A DNA stretch of 64,000 bases from Paenibacillus xylanexedens (GCF_007680605.1 NZ_VEIO01000001.1:434001-498000); one strand, 5' to 3'. Shown: positions 1 to 9,736, counted from the stretch's first letter. Made by a program: numbers and translations. Notes: generated by a model not told the origin, from the letters alone.

Positions 1-380
1 TGATTCGCCAAATGGGGTATACATATCGTAAAATGGAGGAACAGGCACTGTTGCTTCCTGTAACCGGTCTGGATGTGAAGTATCATAAACCGGCGCGGTA
101 CGATGATGAGATCATCATTTTCACTCGAATTACTGCTTTTAGCGGCCTGCGCCTGAATTACGAGTACGACATCAGACGTATGCCTGAGGAACATGATGCT
201 TCACTCGCTGTCGGCGAACGGGTGTGGGCACATGATGAATCACTCCCAGGTGAACGATTGGTGACGGGATCTACCCAGCATGTGTGGGTGAATACAGACT
301 GGAAGCCTGTTAGACTGGATAAGGTCTTTTCAGAGCTATACAGCGCGCTTGAAAAGGTGTGGTTTTCAGGAAAGGAGTAA
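1..380 (+). CDS. Acyl-CoA thioesterase (hotdog fold), 5' end outside window
   Basis: The reading frame is open to the first base, so the start codon and the catalytic N-terminal Asp segment lie upstream of the window. The visible part begins with an Ile-Arg-Gln-Met-Gly-Tyr stretch typical of 4-hydroxybenzoyl-CoA/YbgC-type thioesterases, followed by the hotdog beta strands (VKYHKPARYDDEI, then the segment ending LNYEYDI). Such proteins hydrolyse acyl-CoA or acyl-ACP thioesters in the cytoplasm; the substrate cannot be read from sequence. The frame ends 7 bases before the fxsA start, so the two are probably co-transcribed. Family is fairly sure, substrate unknown. Confidence 0.75.
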   Translation, partial: IRQMGYTYRKMEEQALLLPVTGLDVKYHKPARYDDEIIIFTRITAFSGLRLNYEYDIRRMPEEHDASLAVGERVWAHDESLPGERLVTGSTQHVWVNTDWKPVRLDKVFSELYSALEKVWFSGKE

Positions 381-387
381 CATATCA

Positions 388-786
388 ATGCGAAAATGGA
401 TGTGGGCTTTACTTTTATTAATTCCGGTGATTGAGCTGTTTGGTTTCATTCTGATGAGTGATTGGATCGGAGCCGGAAAAACATTGCTTCTTATGATTCT
501 CACGTCCTTGATTGGTATAGCCATGTTGCAGTTTGAAGGGCGAAAGGTATTAATGGATGCCAAGCAGGAGATGGAGCGCGGTAAGGTGCCTGGGCGGAAA
601 ATGGTCGACGGCCTTTTTGTTTTTGTCGGCGGATTTCTGCTGTTGATCCCTGGTTTTGTGACCGATCTCATCGGTTTTACGTTAGTATTTCCATTAACAC
701 GTCCGGTATATCGGTTATTCTTCCTGGGCTGGTTGGAGAAAAAGATGAGAAACGGCAGCATTACATTTTATCGCCGTCCGAAATAA
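388..786 (+). CDS. fxsA: FxsA family membrane protein
   Basis: A 132-residue protein with three or four hydrophobic segments and the FxsA-type core (LELFGF-like opening helix, a GR[KM]V segment, then a GFLLLIPGFVTDLIG loop). FxsA proteins are small inner-membrane proteins named for overexpression suppressing phage T7 exclusion by F plasmids; their normal role is not settled. The start at 388 is chosen because AAAGGAG lies 10 bases upstream; an earlier ATG at 349 lies inside the thioesterase gene. A strong terminator follows. Next to ytvI and citZ this is the arrangement known from Bacillus. Confidence 0.85.
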   Translation: MRKWMWALLLLIPVIELFGFILMSDWIGAGKTLLLMILTSLIGIAMLQFEGRKVLMDAKQEMERGKVPGRKMVDGLFVFVGGFLLLIPGFVTDLIGFTLVFPLTRPVYRLFFLGWLEKKMRNGSITFYRRPK

Positions 787-810
787 GAGAGCATCTATCT
801 CGTTAAAAAC

Positions 811-862
811 AAAAGTCTCCGTTCTGCAGACAACTTCTGCTTGGAACGGAGACTTTTTTTGC
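811..862 (+). terminator. Bidirectional intrinsic terminator between fxsA and ytvI
   Basis: AAGTCTCCGTTC pairs with GAACGGAGACTT across a loop of about 19 bases and is followed by a run of T. Read on the minus strand the same stem ends in TTTTGTTTTT, so it can stop both convergent transcripts. Confidence 0.85.
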
Positions 863-908
863 ATTAGTTTAACTGGAGCACGATGGTGGTTAAGCTCTTC
901 AATCAGAC

Positions 909-2027
909 TCATCGGACTCTGCCGTTAATAATATAGGTCCTGAGGTCACGAAGTACATTGGCACGATTAAAGGCATCGAGGATCACAAGACTGACTGGAC
1001 CGATAATGAGGCCTAACACGCCAAACAGCTTTAAACCAACAAACATGCCTACTAACGTTGCAAGTGGGTCTAGACCAACACTACTGGCAAGAACTTTCGG
1101 TTCAATGATCTGCCGGGCAATAAGCAGGATAAGATAGATCACACTAATACCGATGCCAAGATAGATATCTCCATTCATGAACAAATAGGCCGCCCAAGGC
1201 ACCATCACCAGACCTACACCGAGATATGGAAGAAGGTCAACCAGACCAATCAGCAGAGCGATCGTGAACGCTGACTTCACTTGAAGGATGAGCAGTCCAA
1301 TCATGACGAACAGAGCGGTAATCGAGATCATGATCAGCTGTGCGCGTACATAACCAAAGAGAGCTTTTTTGAGATCATTCCAGATATCAGAGATCGGTTT
1401 GCGAACTGCGGACGGAACCCAGCCAGAGACGGTAATGCTGTGACGTGTCCAGCCTTTGCTAATGAAAAAGGTAGATAGCAGCACCACGATGAGAACTGCA
1501 CCCATATTAGGTAGCGAGGTCAGCAGGTTTAGAATCAGGTTGAAAAAACCAGTAACGAGGTCACTTACTGCTGATCCGACGGTCTCTGTTGTTTTGCTTA
1601 TGTTGCTGTTAATGGTTTCTTGATAATTCGGGTTTTCTTTGTAAAAATCGTTAATCTGCGCTATCAAACTCTGGATTGTATCGTTTTGTGTCCAGCGTAC
1701 AAACGTTTCTTTGATTTCATCCACATGCAGGTCGAAACTGGTGGTTAGTGAAATGACTTCTTTAACCATACGAGTAACAGCCGCAGATAAAATTACAGCG
1801 ATTGCTCCAAAATACAATAGGAGTGACAAGGTTACTGCTAACCAGCGCGGAAAACGAAGTCTGTTCTGGAGCAACTTTACGAGCGGATTCATGGCATAGG
1901 CGATAATCCAGGCAATAACAAAAGGATATAAAAGCGGGAACAACAGATATACGGCTACAGCGATCAGAAAGGTAGCCACAATAACCCACAGACCGCGAAG
2001 CAGACGTTTGAGAATGATTCGATCCAA
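909..2027 (-). CDS. ytvI: AI-2E family transporter, YtvI-like sporulation membrane protein
   Basis: A 372-residue polytopic protein of the AI-2E/PerM family: two paired N-terminal helices (to about residue 80), a long hydrophilic segment (about 90-150), then five or six helices with the family region GLVDLLPYLGVGLVMVPW and the C-terminal LFGVLGLIIGPV. Length matches Bacillus YtvI (about 371), annotated as a sporulation integral membrane protein; transport substrate is unknown. The start is TTG at 2027, with GGAGAG seven bases upstream. Convergent with fxsA and divergent from citZ, the same neighbourhood as in Bacillus, which supports the ytvI name over other family members. Confidence 0.82.
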   Translation of the reverse strand: MDRIILKRLLRGLWVIVATFLIAVAVYLLFPLLYPFVIAWIIAYAMNPLVKLLQNRLRFPRWLAVTLSLLLYFGAIAVILSAAVTRMVKEVISLTTSFDLHVDEIKETFVRWTQNDTIQSLIAQINDFYKENPNYQETINSNISKTTETVGSAVSDLVTGFFNLILNLLTSLPNMGAVLIVVLLSTFFISKGWTRHSITVSGWVPSAVRKPISDIWNDLKKALFGYVRAQLIMISITALFVMIGLLILQVKSAFTIALLIGLVDLLPYLGVGLVMVPWAAYLFMNGDIYLGIGISVIYLILLIARQIIEPKVLASSVGLDPLATLVGMFVGLKLFGVLGLIIGPVSLVILDAFNRANVLRDLRTYIINGRVR

Positions 2028-2521
2028 GGTTCAACTCTCCTTTATTCAGTCAAGAGCTTATCTTATTAATATAGAGCAATCGTAAGCTTTTGAAACGCAA
2101 TAAGAACAGTCTGCAATTATGTGCTGGAATGCTACTATGTACATCGTCTGCCTAAAGTATGCCTGAGGTTTACAAATTATAGCAATAGATTTTGTGACTA
2201 TATTTTTGTTTGAATTCGCTAATGACATGAATTGTTTAATACACATTAAATGTCAACCTTGCTTGTGTAAAGGTTTTCAAAAATGCTTTATCACTCCGAT
2301 AAATATGTTTGATGTGCGAATGAACTCTCATCATGTTCACATAAACGACAAAATCCAGTATGATGATATAAGTAAATACCGATTGACAGATAAGAAAACC
2401 GAATTTTGACAACTTAGGTCATTTTTAAAATGAAACGGTTTACAAAAGAGGTTAGGTGCACTTCGGCACTGATATGACTTAGAATGATTTCTGATTTCGC
2501 TTATTAAAGGAGAGATGTAAT
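2028..2521. other. ytvI-citZ divergent intergenic region
   Basis: About 490 bases without a credible gene. It holds a perfect inverted repeat TTTATC-N5-GATAAA at 2287-2303, TTGACA hexamers at 2383 and 2406 without a well-spaced -10 partner, and a near-consensus CcpA site at 2431-2444. The citZ ribosome binding site (AAAGGAG) ends the region. The size and content fit a regulated promoter region for the tricarboxylic acid branch operon. Confidence 0.5.
2430..2444 (+). promoter_or_regulatory. Possible CcpA cre site upstream of citZ
   Basis: ATGAAACGGTTTACA matches the 15-base consensus WTGNAANCGNWNNCW at every fixed position but one, the C of the central CG. citZ is catabolite-repressed in Bacillus, which makes the location sensible, but the mismatch is at an important base. 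Confidence 0.35.
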
Positions 2522-3634
2522 ATGACAGCTACCAAAGGTCTGGAAGGCATCGTTGCAACAACCTCTTCGATCAGCTCTATTGTAGACGGTGTGCTTACAT
2601 ACCGTGGATACGATATCGATGATTTGGCTGAACATGCAAGTTTTGAAGAAGTTGCTTATCTGCTCTGGTTTGGCAAGTTGCCAACAGCAGATGAACTGAA
2701 GTCACTTCGTAAAAGTCTGAGCGATTATGCACCGATTCCAAGCGAATTGATCGCCCAAATCAAGTTGTATCCAAAACACATCAGCACGATGGCAGCTCTA
2801 CGCTCTGCAGTCTCCGCACTTGCGCTCTATGATGAGCAAGCCGACGAGATGACAGAAGCTGCGAACGAAAACAAAGCGGTGAAGCTGCAAGCGCAATTGC
2901 CAACCATTGTAGCGGCGATCTCACGTATTCGTAAGGGGCAAGAGCCTGTGGCTCCAAAAGAAGGCGCTTCCATCGCTGAGAACTTTTTATACATGATGAC
3001 AGGAGAAGAGCCGTCCGAAACCGCGGTAAAAGCACTTGATCAAGCACTTGTTCTGCATGCAGATCACGAGCTGAATGCTTCGACATTTGCTGCCCGCGTT
3101 ACGGTAGCGACCCTGTCTGATATTTACTCAGGCGTAACTTCTGCGATCGGTGCACTCAAAGGGCCTCTGCATGGTGGTGCAAACGAAGCGGTTATGAAAA
3201 TGCTGGACGAGATCGGTACACCGGATCGTCTGGAAGCGGCTATTCAGGAAAAACTGAATAACCGTGAGAAAATCATGGGCTTTGGACACCGTGTATACAA
3301 AAACGGCGACCCACGTGCGAAGCATTTGCAGAAGATGTCCAAAGAACTGGGTGAGATGAACAACGATACCCGTTTGTATGAGATGTCCGTGAAGATTGAA
3401 GAAATCGTGACCGGTCAAAAAGGTTTGAAGCCAAATGTCGATTTCTATTCCGCTTCCGTTTACACTCAACTGAAGATTGATCAGGAATTGTTCACACCGA
3501 TCTTTGCGATCAGCCGTGTGTCCGGTTGGACAGCGCATATTCTGGAGCAACTTGCAGATAACCGCATTATCCGTCCGCGTGCCGAGTACACTGGCCCAAC
3601 AGATCAGAAATATGTTTCCATCGATCTTCGCTAA
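2522..3634 (+). CDS. citZ: Citrate synthase
   Basis: A 370-residue type I (Gram-positive, short-form) citrate synthase that condenses acetyl-CoA and oxaloacetate to citrate in the cytoplasm. Visible signatures: the N-terminal GLEGIVATTSSIS and DGVLTYRGYDIDDLA, the LHGGANEAV segment carrying a catalytic His (about residue 219), MGFGHRVYK with the second His (about residue 258), and the C-terminal SRVSGWTAHILEQ. Length is normal. AAAGGAG lies 8 to 10 bases before the ATG. First gene of the citZ-icd-mdh cluster, with 147 bases before icd. Confidence 0.97.
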   Translation: MTATKGLEGIVATTSSISSIVDGVLTYRGYDIDDLAEHASFEEVAYLLWFGKLPTADELKSLRKSLSDYAPIPSELIAQIKLYPKHISTMAALRSAVSALALYDEQADEMTEAANENKAVKLQAQLPTIVAAISRIRKGQEPVAPKEGASIAENFLYMMTGEEPSETAVKALDQALVLHADHELNASTFAARVTVATLSDIYSGVTSAIGALKGPLHGGANEAVMKMLDEIGTPDRLEAAIQEKLNNREKIMGFGHRVYKNGDPRAKHLQKMSKELGEMNNDTRLYEMSVKIEEIVTGQKGLKPNVDFYSASVYTQLKIDQELFTPIFAISRVSGWTAHILEQLADNRIIRPRAEYTGPTDQKYVSIDLR

Positions 3635-3781
3635 ACTTTAGCAAAAACAGTATAATCATATAGATGAGGTGAGGGGCTTGTGAATACGAGGCTATACTGC
3701 CGAGTGGAGACAGCCCTTCCTTCCTGCAAAAATGTGGTATGCTTCATACTGTGAAACCAAAACTTAGGAGGAATTGTAATT

Positions 3782-5074
3782 ATGAAATTGGAAAAATTTG
3801 CACTCCCAACTGAAGGCGAAAAAATTCAAATTGACAACGGTACGCTTCAAGTACCTAATAATCCAATCATTCCATTCATCGAAGGTGACGGTACAGGCCG
3901 TGACATCTGGAAAGCTTCTGTACGCGTTCTGGATGCAGCGGTAGAAAAAGCATATAACGGTACTAAAAAAATTGCTTGGTATGAAGTGTTTGCTGGTGAG
4001 AAAGCATTCAATACATACGGAGAGTGGTTGCCGAACGATACGCTCGAAGCGATTCGTGAGTACATCGTAGCAATCAAAGGACCTCTGACTACGCCAATCG
4101 GCGGCGGTATCCGTTCCCTGAACGTGGCACTGCGTCAAGAGCTTGACCTGTACACTTGCCTGCGTCCTGTACGTTATTTCGATGGCGTACCTTCCCCGGT
4201 TAAACGTCCTGAATTGGTAGATATGGTTATTTTCCGTGAAAACACAGAGGATATCTATGCAGGTATCGAGTACGCTGAAGGTTCTGCAGAAGTGAAAAAA
4301 GTAATCCAGTTCCTGCAACAGGAAATGGGCGTTAACAAAATTCGTTTCCCTGAAACTTCCGGTATCGGAATCAAGCCGGTATCTTCCGAAGGTTCCAAAC
4401 GTTTGGTTCGTGCAGCGGTTCAATACGCGATCGACCACAACCGTAAGAGTGTTACACTGGTACACAAAGGTAACATCATGAAGTTTACTGAAGGTGCCTT
4501 CAAAAACTGGGGTTATGAAGTAGCCGAAGAAGAATTCGGCGATAAAGTGTTCACTTGGGCACAATACGATGTAATCAAAGAAAAAGACGGTACAGATGCA
4601 GCCAATGCCGCTCAAAAAGCAGCTGAAGATGCTGGCAAAATCATCGTAAAAGATGCTATCGCTGATATCGCTCTGCAACAAGTATTGACTCGTCCAGCTG
4701 AATTCGATGTAATCGCTACATTGAACCTGAACGGTGACTATCTGTCCGATGCTCTTGCAGCGCAAGTTGGCGGAATTGGTATCGCACCTGGTGCGAACAT
4801 CAACTACGTAACTGGACATGCTATCTTCGAAGCAACACACGGTACTGCACCTAAATACGCGGATAAAGATGTCGTGAACCCTGGTTCCGTAATCCTCTCC
4901 GGCGTAATGTTGCTTGAGCACCTGGGCTGGCAAGAAGCGGCTAACCTGATCTACAAAGGCATGGAAACATCCATTAACAATAAAACGGTAACCTATGACT
5001 TTGCACGTCTGATGGACGGCGCAACAGAAGTGAAATGTTCCGAATTCGCTGATCAAATCATTAGCAACCTGTAA
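3782..5074 (+). CDS. icd: Isocitrate dehydrogenase (NADP-dependent)
   Basis: A 430-residue member of the prokaryotic NADP-isocitrate dehydrogenase group, oxidatively decarboxylating isocitrate to 2-oxoglutarate. Signatures include [10 protein letters not shown] near residue 30, the substrate-binding [17 protein letters not shown] with its Ser and Arg residues (about 107-122), [13 protein letters not shown] and the family stretch beginning [19 protein letters not shown] sits before the ATG. Length and core residues are normal. Lies between citZ and mdh, the canonical order. Confidence 0.97.
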   Translation: MKLEKFALPTEGEKIQIDNGTLQVPNNPIIPFIEGDGTGRDIWKASVRVLDAAVEKAYNGTKKIAWYEVFAGEKAFNTYGEWLPNDTLEAIREYIVAIKGPLTTPIGGGIRSLNVALRQELDLYTCLRPVRYFDGVPSPVKRPELVDMVIFRENTEDIYAGIEYAEGSAEVKKVIQFLQQEMGVNKIRFPETSGIGIKPVSSEGSKRLVRAAVQYAIDHNRKSVTLVHKGNIMKFTEGAFKNWGYEVAEEEFGDKVFTWAQYDVIKEKDGTDAANAAQKAAEDAGKIIVKDAIADIALQQVLTRPAEFDVIATLNLNGDYLSDALAAQVGGIGIAPGANINYVTGHAIFEATHGTAPKYADKDVVNPGSVILSGVMLLEHLGWQEAANLIYKGMETSINNKTVTYDFARLMDGATEVKCSEFADQIISNL

Positions 5075-5102
5075 CAAAAACCTGTAAGGGGAGATGTGAA
5101 TC

Positions 5103-6044
5103 GTGACTATTCAGCGCAAAAAAATCACAGTCGTTGGCGCCGGTTTTACCGGTGCTACAACTGCACTGATGCTTGCCCAGAAGGAACTCGGGGATGTTGT
5201 TCTGGTTGATATTCCTCAACTGGAGAATCCGACCAAGGGTAAAGCACTCGATCTGCTGGAGGCTAGCCCTGTGCAAGGGTTCGACAGTCATATCGTGGGA
5301 ACTTCCAACTACGAGGATACAGCTGGTTCGGACATTGTGATCATTACAGCCGGAATTGCCCGCAAACCGGGCATGAGCCGTGACGATCTGGTGAATACGA
5401 ATGCAGGTATCGTGAAGTCCGTGTGTGAAAATGTGAAAACATATTGCCCTGAGTCCATTGTCATTATTCTGAGCAACCCGGTAGATGCAATGACATATGT
5501 AGCGTATCAGACACTCGGTTTTCCCAAAAATCGTGTGATCGGACAGTCGGGTGTTCTCGATACCGCCCGATACTGTACGTTCATTGCGCAGGAGTTGAAC
5601 GTATCCGTAGAGGATGTACGTGGTTTTGTGCTTGGCGGTCACGGTGACGATATGGTACCGCTTGTTCGTTATTCGAGTGTAGGCGGCATTCCCATCGATA
5701 CCCTGATTCCGGCGGATCGCATTGATGCGATTGTGCAACGTACCCGTGTAGGCGGCGGTGAGATCGTTAACCTGCTGGGTAATGGCAGTGCATACTATGC
5801 TCCGGCAGCTTCACTGGTTCAGATGACGGAGGCCATTTTGAAGGACAAAAAACGCATTATTCCAGTTATCGCTTATCTTGAAGGTGAGTACGGATATCAA
5901 GATCTGTTCCTCGGTGTGCCAACCATTCTGGGAGGCAACGGAATTGAGAAGATTTTCGAACTGGAGTTGACGGCGGAAGAAAAAGCAGCACTTGATACGT
6001 CTGCAGATTCGGTGCGTAACGTCATTTCAATCGTTAATATTTAA
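5103..6044 (+). CDS. mdh: Malate dehydrogenase
   Basis: A 313-residue LDH-like malate dehydrogenase (NAD+, malate to oxaloacetate). Visible: the Rossmann loop [32 protein letters not shown] with the mobile-loop Arg residues characteristic of malate rather than lactate specificity, and [12 protein letters not shown] with the catalytic His (about residue 180). The start is GTG at 5103, preceded by AAGGGGAGA; it follows icd by 28 bases, so the genes are probably one operon. One small oddity: the glycine loop reads GFTGAT where many relatives have GFTGST. Confidence 0.96.
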   Translation: MTIQRKKITVVGAGFTGATTALMLAQKELGDVVLVDIPQLENPTKGKALDLLEASPVQGFDSHIVGTSNYEDTAGSDIVIITAGIARKPGMSRDDLVNTNAGIVKSVCENVKTYCPESIVIILSNPVDAMTYVAYQTLGFPKNRVIGQSGVLDTARYCTFIAQELNVSVEDVRGFVLGGHGDDMVPLVRYSSVGGIPIDTLIPADRIDAIVQRTRVGGGEIVNLLGNGSAYYAPAASLVQMTEAILKDKKRIIPVIAYLEGEYGYQDLFLGVPTILGGNGIEKIFELELTAEEKAALDTSADSVRNVISIVNI

Positions 6045-6075
6045 GTTTTGAAGACTTTTTGAACATGAAAAGTGA

Positions 6076-6110
6076 GAAAACCTCCGTAAATACGGAGGTT
6101 TTCTTTTCTT
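6076..6110 (+). terminator. Terminator after mdh
   Basis: GAAAACCTCCGTA and TACGGAGGTTTTC form a 13-base-pair perfect stem with a two-base loop (AA), followed by TTTTCTTT. It closes the citZ-icd-mdh operon. Confidence 0.9.
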
Positions 6111-6179
6111 TGGATAAGTTCCCCAGTATAATAAAATGTGATATACAGCACAGCGAATATGTTGAGGAGGATGAAAATT

Positions 6180-6605
6180 TTGACAATGATTATGTATTTG
6201 CTCCATATCGTCGGAGCACTGGCCATGGGATTTTATCTGATTTTGCCATTCGTGGTCGGTAAAATTCGCACATTGAGCTTGCCAGCACAGGAGGGAGCAT
6301 TCGCGTCACTTCGTTCCTTAAACAAAGTTGCACAGTATGCACTTGTTATTCAGCTCCTTACAGGTGGTTATCTGATGACAAAGGGGAATTACTCCCACAT
6401 CTGGATGGCTGTTGTCGTTGTACTTCTTCTCGCAATTGCAGCCATTGGCGGAATTATGGGTAAACCGTTACGTCTTGCCGCAGAAGGTGTAAAAAATAAT
6501 AAGGATGTAACACCATACCAAAGCAAGATTCGTACGTTCAGTACGTTGCTTGCCGTGTTCTTGCTCATCATGGTGTACCTCATGGTGGACAGATCGATTT
6601 TTTAA
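6180..6605 (+). CDS. Small four-helix membrane protein (DUF2269-like)
   Basis: About 141 residues with four predicted transmembrane segments: LLHIVGALAMGFYLILPF, the YALVIQLLTGGYL segment, a very hydrophobic VVVVLLLAIAAIGG stretch, and LLAVFLLIMVYLM. The pattern of short His/Gly-rich first helix and four helices resembles DUF2269 membrane proteins, but the match is by eye only. The start is uncertain: AGGAGG at 6165-6170 abuts an ATG at 6171, so the in-frame TTG at 6180 (nine-base spacing) is preferred; ATG 6186 is also possible. No function can be assigned. Confidence 0.6.
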   Translation: MTMIMYLLHIVGALAMGFYLILPFVVGKIRTLSLPAQEGAFASLRSLNKVAQYALVIQLLTGGYLMTKGNYSHIWMAVVVVLLLAIAAIGGIMGKPLRLAAEGVKNNKDVTPYQSKIRTFSTLLAVFLLIMVYLMVDRSIF

Positions 6606-6795
6606 CAGGAGAAATAAACGGCTTCATGCTCTAATGCTGATGCTAAGACTATAACTACGAGTATAAGGTGAAGCGTTTGCACATGCCCAAGACGAGTGAT
6701 AGTGCTGAAGCTATGACTAAGGAAACATGTACGTTTACAGTCATGTGGGGTAAGTCACGACCGTTTCTCTTGAATCAAACCGTATAGACAGACAT

Positions 6796-6833
6796 ACAAA
6801 CAGACAGCCTGCATAGGCTGTCTGTTTGTTTTG
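6796..6833 (+). terminator. Bidirectional terminator between the membrane protein and the cyclase
   Basis: ACAAACAGACAGCCT pairs with AGGCTGTCTGTTTGT around a GCAT loop. It lies between convergent genes and can serve both. Confidence 0.8.
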
Positions 6834-6875
6834 TGATCTTTTATGAAATGACTGCCAAGAATTTAACCCCGCTAC

Positions 6876-8441
6876 TCATAATGAACGAACACTTGCAGCA
6901 TGAACTCGTACAGCATTTCGGCCATTCCGTTTGGACTCATATAACGCATGATCAGCGTCACGTAGCAAGGATTCAAGGGTGTCCGTCTCACTGCTGATTT
7001 GAGATACGCCAAAGCTGGAAGTGATCGGAATGGACTTGTCCTCTAGGTCGAGCGGTTGATTTAACAATGCGATTCGCAACTGTTCTGCAAGAGCATAGGC
7101 TTCCTGAAGTGGCGTGTTCGGCAGAGCGATAACAAATTCTTCTCCTCCGTACCGGGCGAATAACATCTCCGTATCTAAATAACGATTGCACACAGATACT
7201 ACATGAATGATGGCCTGATCTCCCACATCGTGTCCATAGGTATCGTTGATCTGCTTAAAGTGATCGATGTCAAACAAGATGAAGGAGACGGGTTGAAGAT
7301 TAAGCCGGGCTTCTTGAAGCAATTCCTTTCCTTTGTTCAAAAATTGAGTCCGATTATATATCTTGGTTAAACCATCGAAATAAGCCAGTTGCTTCAACTG
7401 CTCTTGTAGAAAGCGTTGTTCGGTAATATCGATTAGCATGATGAGAATACCGACAACTTGAGGATTTTTGTTGAATACATAAGACGTCCTGACCTGGTAA
7501 CAGACGGTTTCTCCGTTTAATTGCCAGTACAGGTCCGTTTGTAAACCTTCTCTTCCATATTCAACGGGAAATGTCTCTCCTGCGAGATCAAGCCATATGT
7601 CATTCAAGGGTTGTCCAACCATCGTTGTTTCAATCTCAGGTAACATCAGTCTCAGCGATCTGTTGAAATCGACAAGACGATAGGAACTGTCCAGGACAAG
7701 AACCCCTTCACGCATGCTCTCAAAAATGCTTTCTTTGGCAATGGGCACAATCGTCAGCAGTCTGGAGGACAGAATCGCCCAGATGTACATCGCGGAAGTG
7801 ACACACATCAGGATCGGAACCGGGTCTAAACCAAACGGTGTCAAGCCAAGCAAGTACACGAAAGCAGCAACCATCGGTATAATTTGCGAAACAATTAACG
7901 TAAGCAGTTGACGACGATACATCTTTTTGGTGTGACGCCATTGCCCAATCAAGATAAGGCCAGCACATAAAAGGCAGGAGAACGTAAAGGCACCATGGAC
8001 AACATACCATTGACCGATATCCATCGCCATGACAGGAACGGTGCTATCCTCACGTAACCACACTCTTTTGTAATAGAGATGATGCCAATCATTCGTAGCA
8101 ACCAGAAAAACCGTAATGGAAGGAATGATGAACAGGGCTGATGTCAGCCATGTAGACAGCTTTTTTCCAGTGTAATGAATCATGAGAAGCAGACCAAGCG
8201 GTGCAGAGACTGGCATACCAATATACTGAATGATATTCCAGAACTTCATCTGTTCCAATGTATTACTGGCGAGACCAATGGCATATCCGAAGGTATATAC
8301 GGACAGTGAAGCAGTGTACAGTATAAAGATGTTGGCATTTGGAAAATGGGCTCTTCTGAAGTACGTATACATACACAGAAACAAATTCAGCACGGCTGAC
8401 GTGGTCACCAGTGTAATGTATGTAGTAATATGCGATTCCAT
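6876..8441 (-). CDS. Membrane-bound diguanylate cyclase with 7TM sensor, PAS and GGDEF domains
   Basis: A 521-residue signalling protein. The first about 230 residues form seven hydrophobic helices of the histidine-kinase N-terminal 7TM type; residues about 235-345 are a PAS domain (VLVLDSSYRLVDFNRSLRLMLP); residues about 350-515 are a GGDEF domain with YFDGLTKIYNRTQFL, FDIDHFKQINDTYGHDVGD and the active-site RYGGEEFV, so the enzyme should make cyclic di-GMP from two GTP. No EAL domain. The RxxD inhibitory site is not obvious. The start follows GGAG by eight bases. A lone gene on the minus strand; the ligand of the 7TM domain is unknown. Confidence 0.88.
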   Translation of the reverse strand: MESHITTYITLVTTSAVLNLFLCMYTYFRRAHFPNANIFILYTASLSVYTFGYAIGLASNTLEQMKFWNIIQYIGMPVSAPLGLLLMIHYTGKKLSTWLTSALFIIPSITVFLVATNDWHHLYYKRVWLREDSTVPVMAMDIGQWYVVHGAFTFSCLLCAGLILIGQWRHTKKMYRRQLLTLIVSQIIPMVAAFVYLLGLTPFGLDPVPILMCVTSAMYIWAILSSRLLTIVPIAKESIFESMREGVLVLDSSYRLVDFNRSLRLMLPEIETTMVGQPLNDIWLDLAGETFPVEYGREGLQTDLYWQLNGETVCYQVRTSYVFNKNPQVVGILIMLIDITEQRFLQEQLKQLAYFDGLTKIYNRTQFLNKGKELLQEARLNLQPVSFILFDIDHFKQINDTYGHDVGDQAIIHVVSVCNRYLDTEMLFARYGGEEFVIALPNTPLQEAYALAEQLRIALLNQPLDLEDKSIPITSSFGVSQISSETDTLESLLRDADHALYESKRNGRNAVRVHAASVRSL

Positions 8442-8863
8442 GTTCAGATCTCCATGTCAAATTAGATTGTTGTAGTGCTTGAACAAATATTGTGATGCTC
8501 TTAATCGCACTAGATGACTGAGAAAAAAGAGGCATAAAGCTCTCTACATTGTACATTGTACATCAGCCCTATCGGCTTAGGAACACTATTTAGATCATGA
8601 AACAGGTTAATTTCGAAAAAATTTCGAATATTTGAGAAAAGCAGATTGTCACGAAATGCAAGTTTGGATTTCCATATATGTGGTAAATAAGGAATAACAG
8701 TAATATAAGTGGGTTCGCATTGCTGTCCAGTAGAAGAATAATCTGGTCGGTTCATGCCATCCTACAGAATGAGACATATGACGAATGAAAGACAAGGGAG
8801 CATGTTGATTGTGTCCAAGTCTTCTTGAAATCAAACATGTTCATTTTGAAAGGAGAAGATACT
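8442..8863. other. Divergent intergenic region, cyclase to SDR gene
   Basis: About 420 bases without a credible gene. At 8545-8563 there is an iterated TACATTG motif that creates the palindrome TGTAC-ATT-GTACA (8550-8562), about 105 bases upstream of the cyclase start. A GTTTGG-N14-GGTAAA pair at 8662-8687 loosely resembles a sigma-B promoter, which would suit the downstream general-stress dehydrogenase, but the match is weak. Confidence 0.4.
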
Positions 8864-9736
8864 ATGTCAAGCACTACCCAGCAAAAACAACAAACGATGC
8901 CTGCACAACATCAGGATCAGCGTCCGGGAATTGAATCCAAGATGAATCCCAAGCCTGAATTCGAGAAGCCGCAGTACAAGGCGGCTGGCAAACTAATGGA
9001 CAAAGTGGCTTTGATTACAGGAGGGGACAGCGGGATTGGACGCGCTGTTGCTGTGACGTATGCCAAGGAAGGCGCGGATGTGGCGATTGTATACTTAAGT
9101 GAACATGAGGATGCAAAGGAAACAAAACGTCAGGTGGAGCAGGAAGGGCGCAAGTGTGTGCTTATCGCAGGTGACATCGGTGATGTGAATTTTGCGAAGA
9201 AAAGCGTGCAACAGACAGTCGATGAACTTGGCAAACTCGACATCGTGGTTAACAATGCGGCTGAGCAACATCCGCAACAAAACCTGGAAGATATTACACC
9301 GGAGCAACTGGAAAAAACGTTCCGTACCAACATCTTTGGTATGTTTTATGTTACACAGGCAGCTATGCCCCATCTGAAACAAGGGAGCACCGTCATTAAC
9401 ACAACATCGATAACCGCTTATCGGGGAAGCCCGACGTTATTGGATTATTCGTCGACCAAAGGGGCGATTACATCCTTTACTCGTTCATTGTCGATGAATC
9501 TGATTGAAAAAGGGATTCGTGTGAATGCCGTAGCCCCTGGCCCGATCTGGACACCTCTGATTCCTTCGACATTTGATGAGCAAAAAGTAAGTGAATTCGG
9601 AGCAACGCAACCGATGAAACGTCCTGGACAACCGGATGAGCTGGCACCAGCTTATGTATATCTTGCTTCCGATGACTCTTCTTATGTCAGCGGACAGGTG
9701 ATGCATGTGAACGGCGGCGAAGTCGTTAACGGATAG
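8864..9736 (+). CDS. ydaD: SDR-family oxidoreductase, general stress protein 39 type
   Basis: A 290-residue classical short-chain dehydrogenase/reductase. An extended Gln/Pro-rich N-terminus (about 45 residues) precedes the NAD(P)-binding ALITGGDSGIGRA loop; the NNAAEQHPQ segment and the catalytic Ser (TTSITA) and Tyr-x-x-x-Lys (YSSTK) follow, ending in YVSGQVMHVNGGE. This extended N-terminus and NNAAEQHPQ segment are shared with Bacillus general stress protein 39 (YdaD) and related YhdF/YhxC. The natural substrate is not known. The start at 8864 follows AAAGGAG; an upstream in-frame ATG at 8825 has no ribosome binding site. Confidence 0.85.
   Translation: MSSTTQQKQQTMPAQHQDQRPGIESKMNPKPEFEKPQYKAAGKLMDKVALITGGDSGIGRAVAVTYAKEGADVAIVYLSEHEDAKETKRQVEQEGRKCVLIAGDIGDVNFAKKSVQQTVDELGKLDIVVNNAAEQHPQQNLEDITPEQLEKTFRTNIFGMFYVTQAAMPHLKQGSTVINTTSITAYRGSPTLLDYSSTKGAITSFTRSLSMNLIEKGIRVNAVAPGPIWTPLIPSTFDEQKVSEFGATQPMKRPGQPDELAPAYVYLASDDSSYVSGQVMHVNGGEVVNG

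Noticed and set aside
2383-2434. TTGACA hexamers as the citZ promoter
   Set aside because: Neither hexamer has a -10 element at 16 to 18 bases; the TAAAAT after the second is only 14 bases away, so no promoter is called.
3635-3781. Possible attenuator between citZ and icd
   Set aside because: Only short GGGCT/AGCCC complementarity is visible; no convincing terminator or antiterminator structure.
3764-5077. Long open frame antisense to icd
   Set aside because: It mirrors the icd coding frame, has no ribosome binding site and an improbable Cys/Phe-rich composition; a shadow of codon bias.
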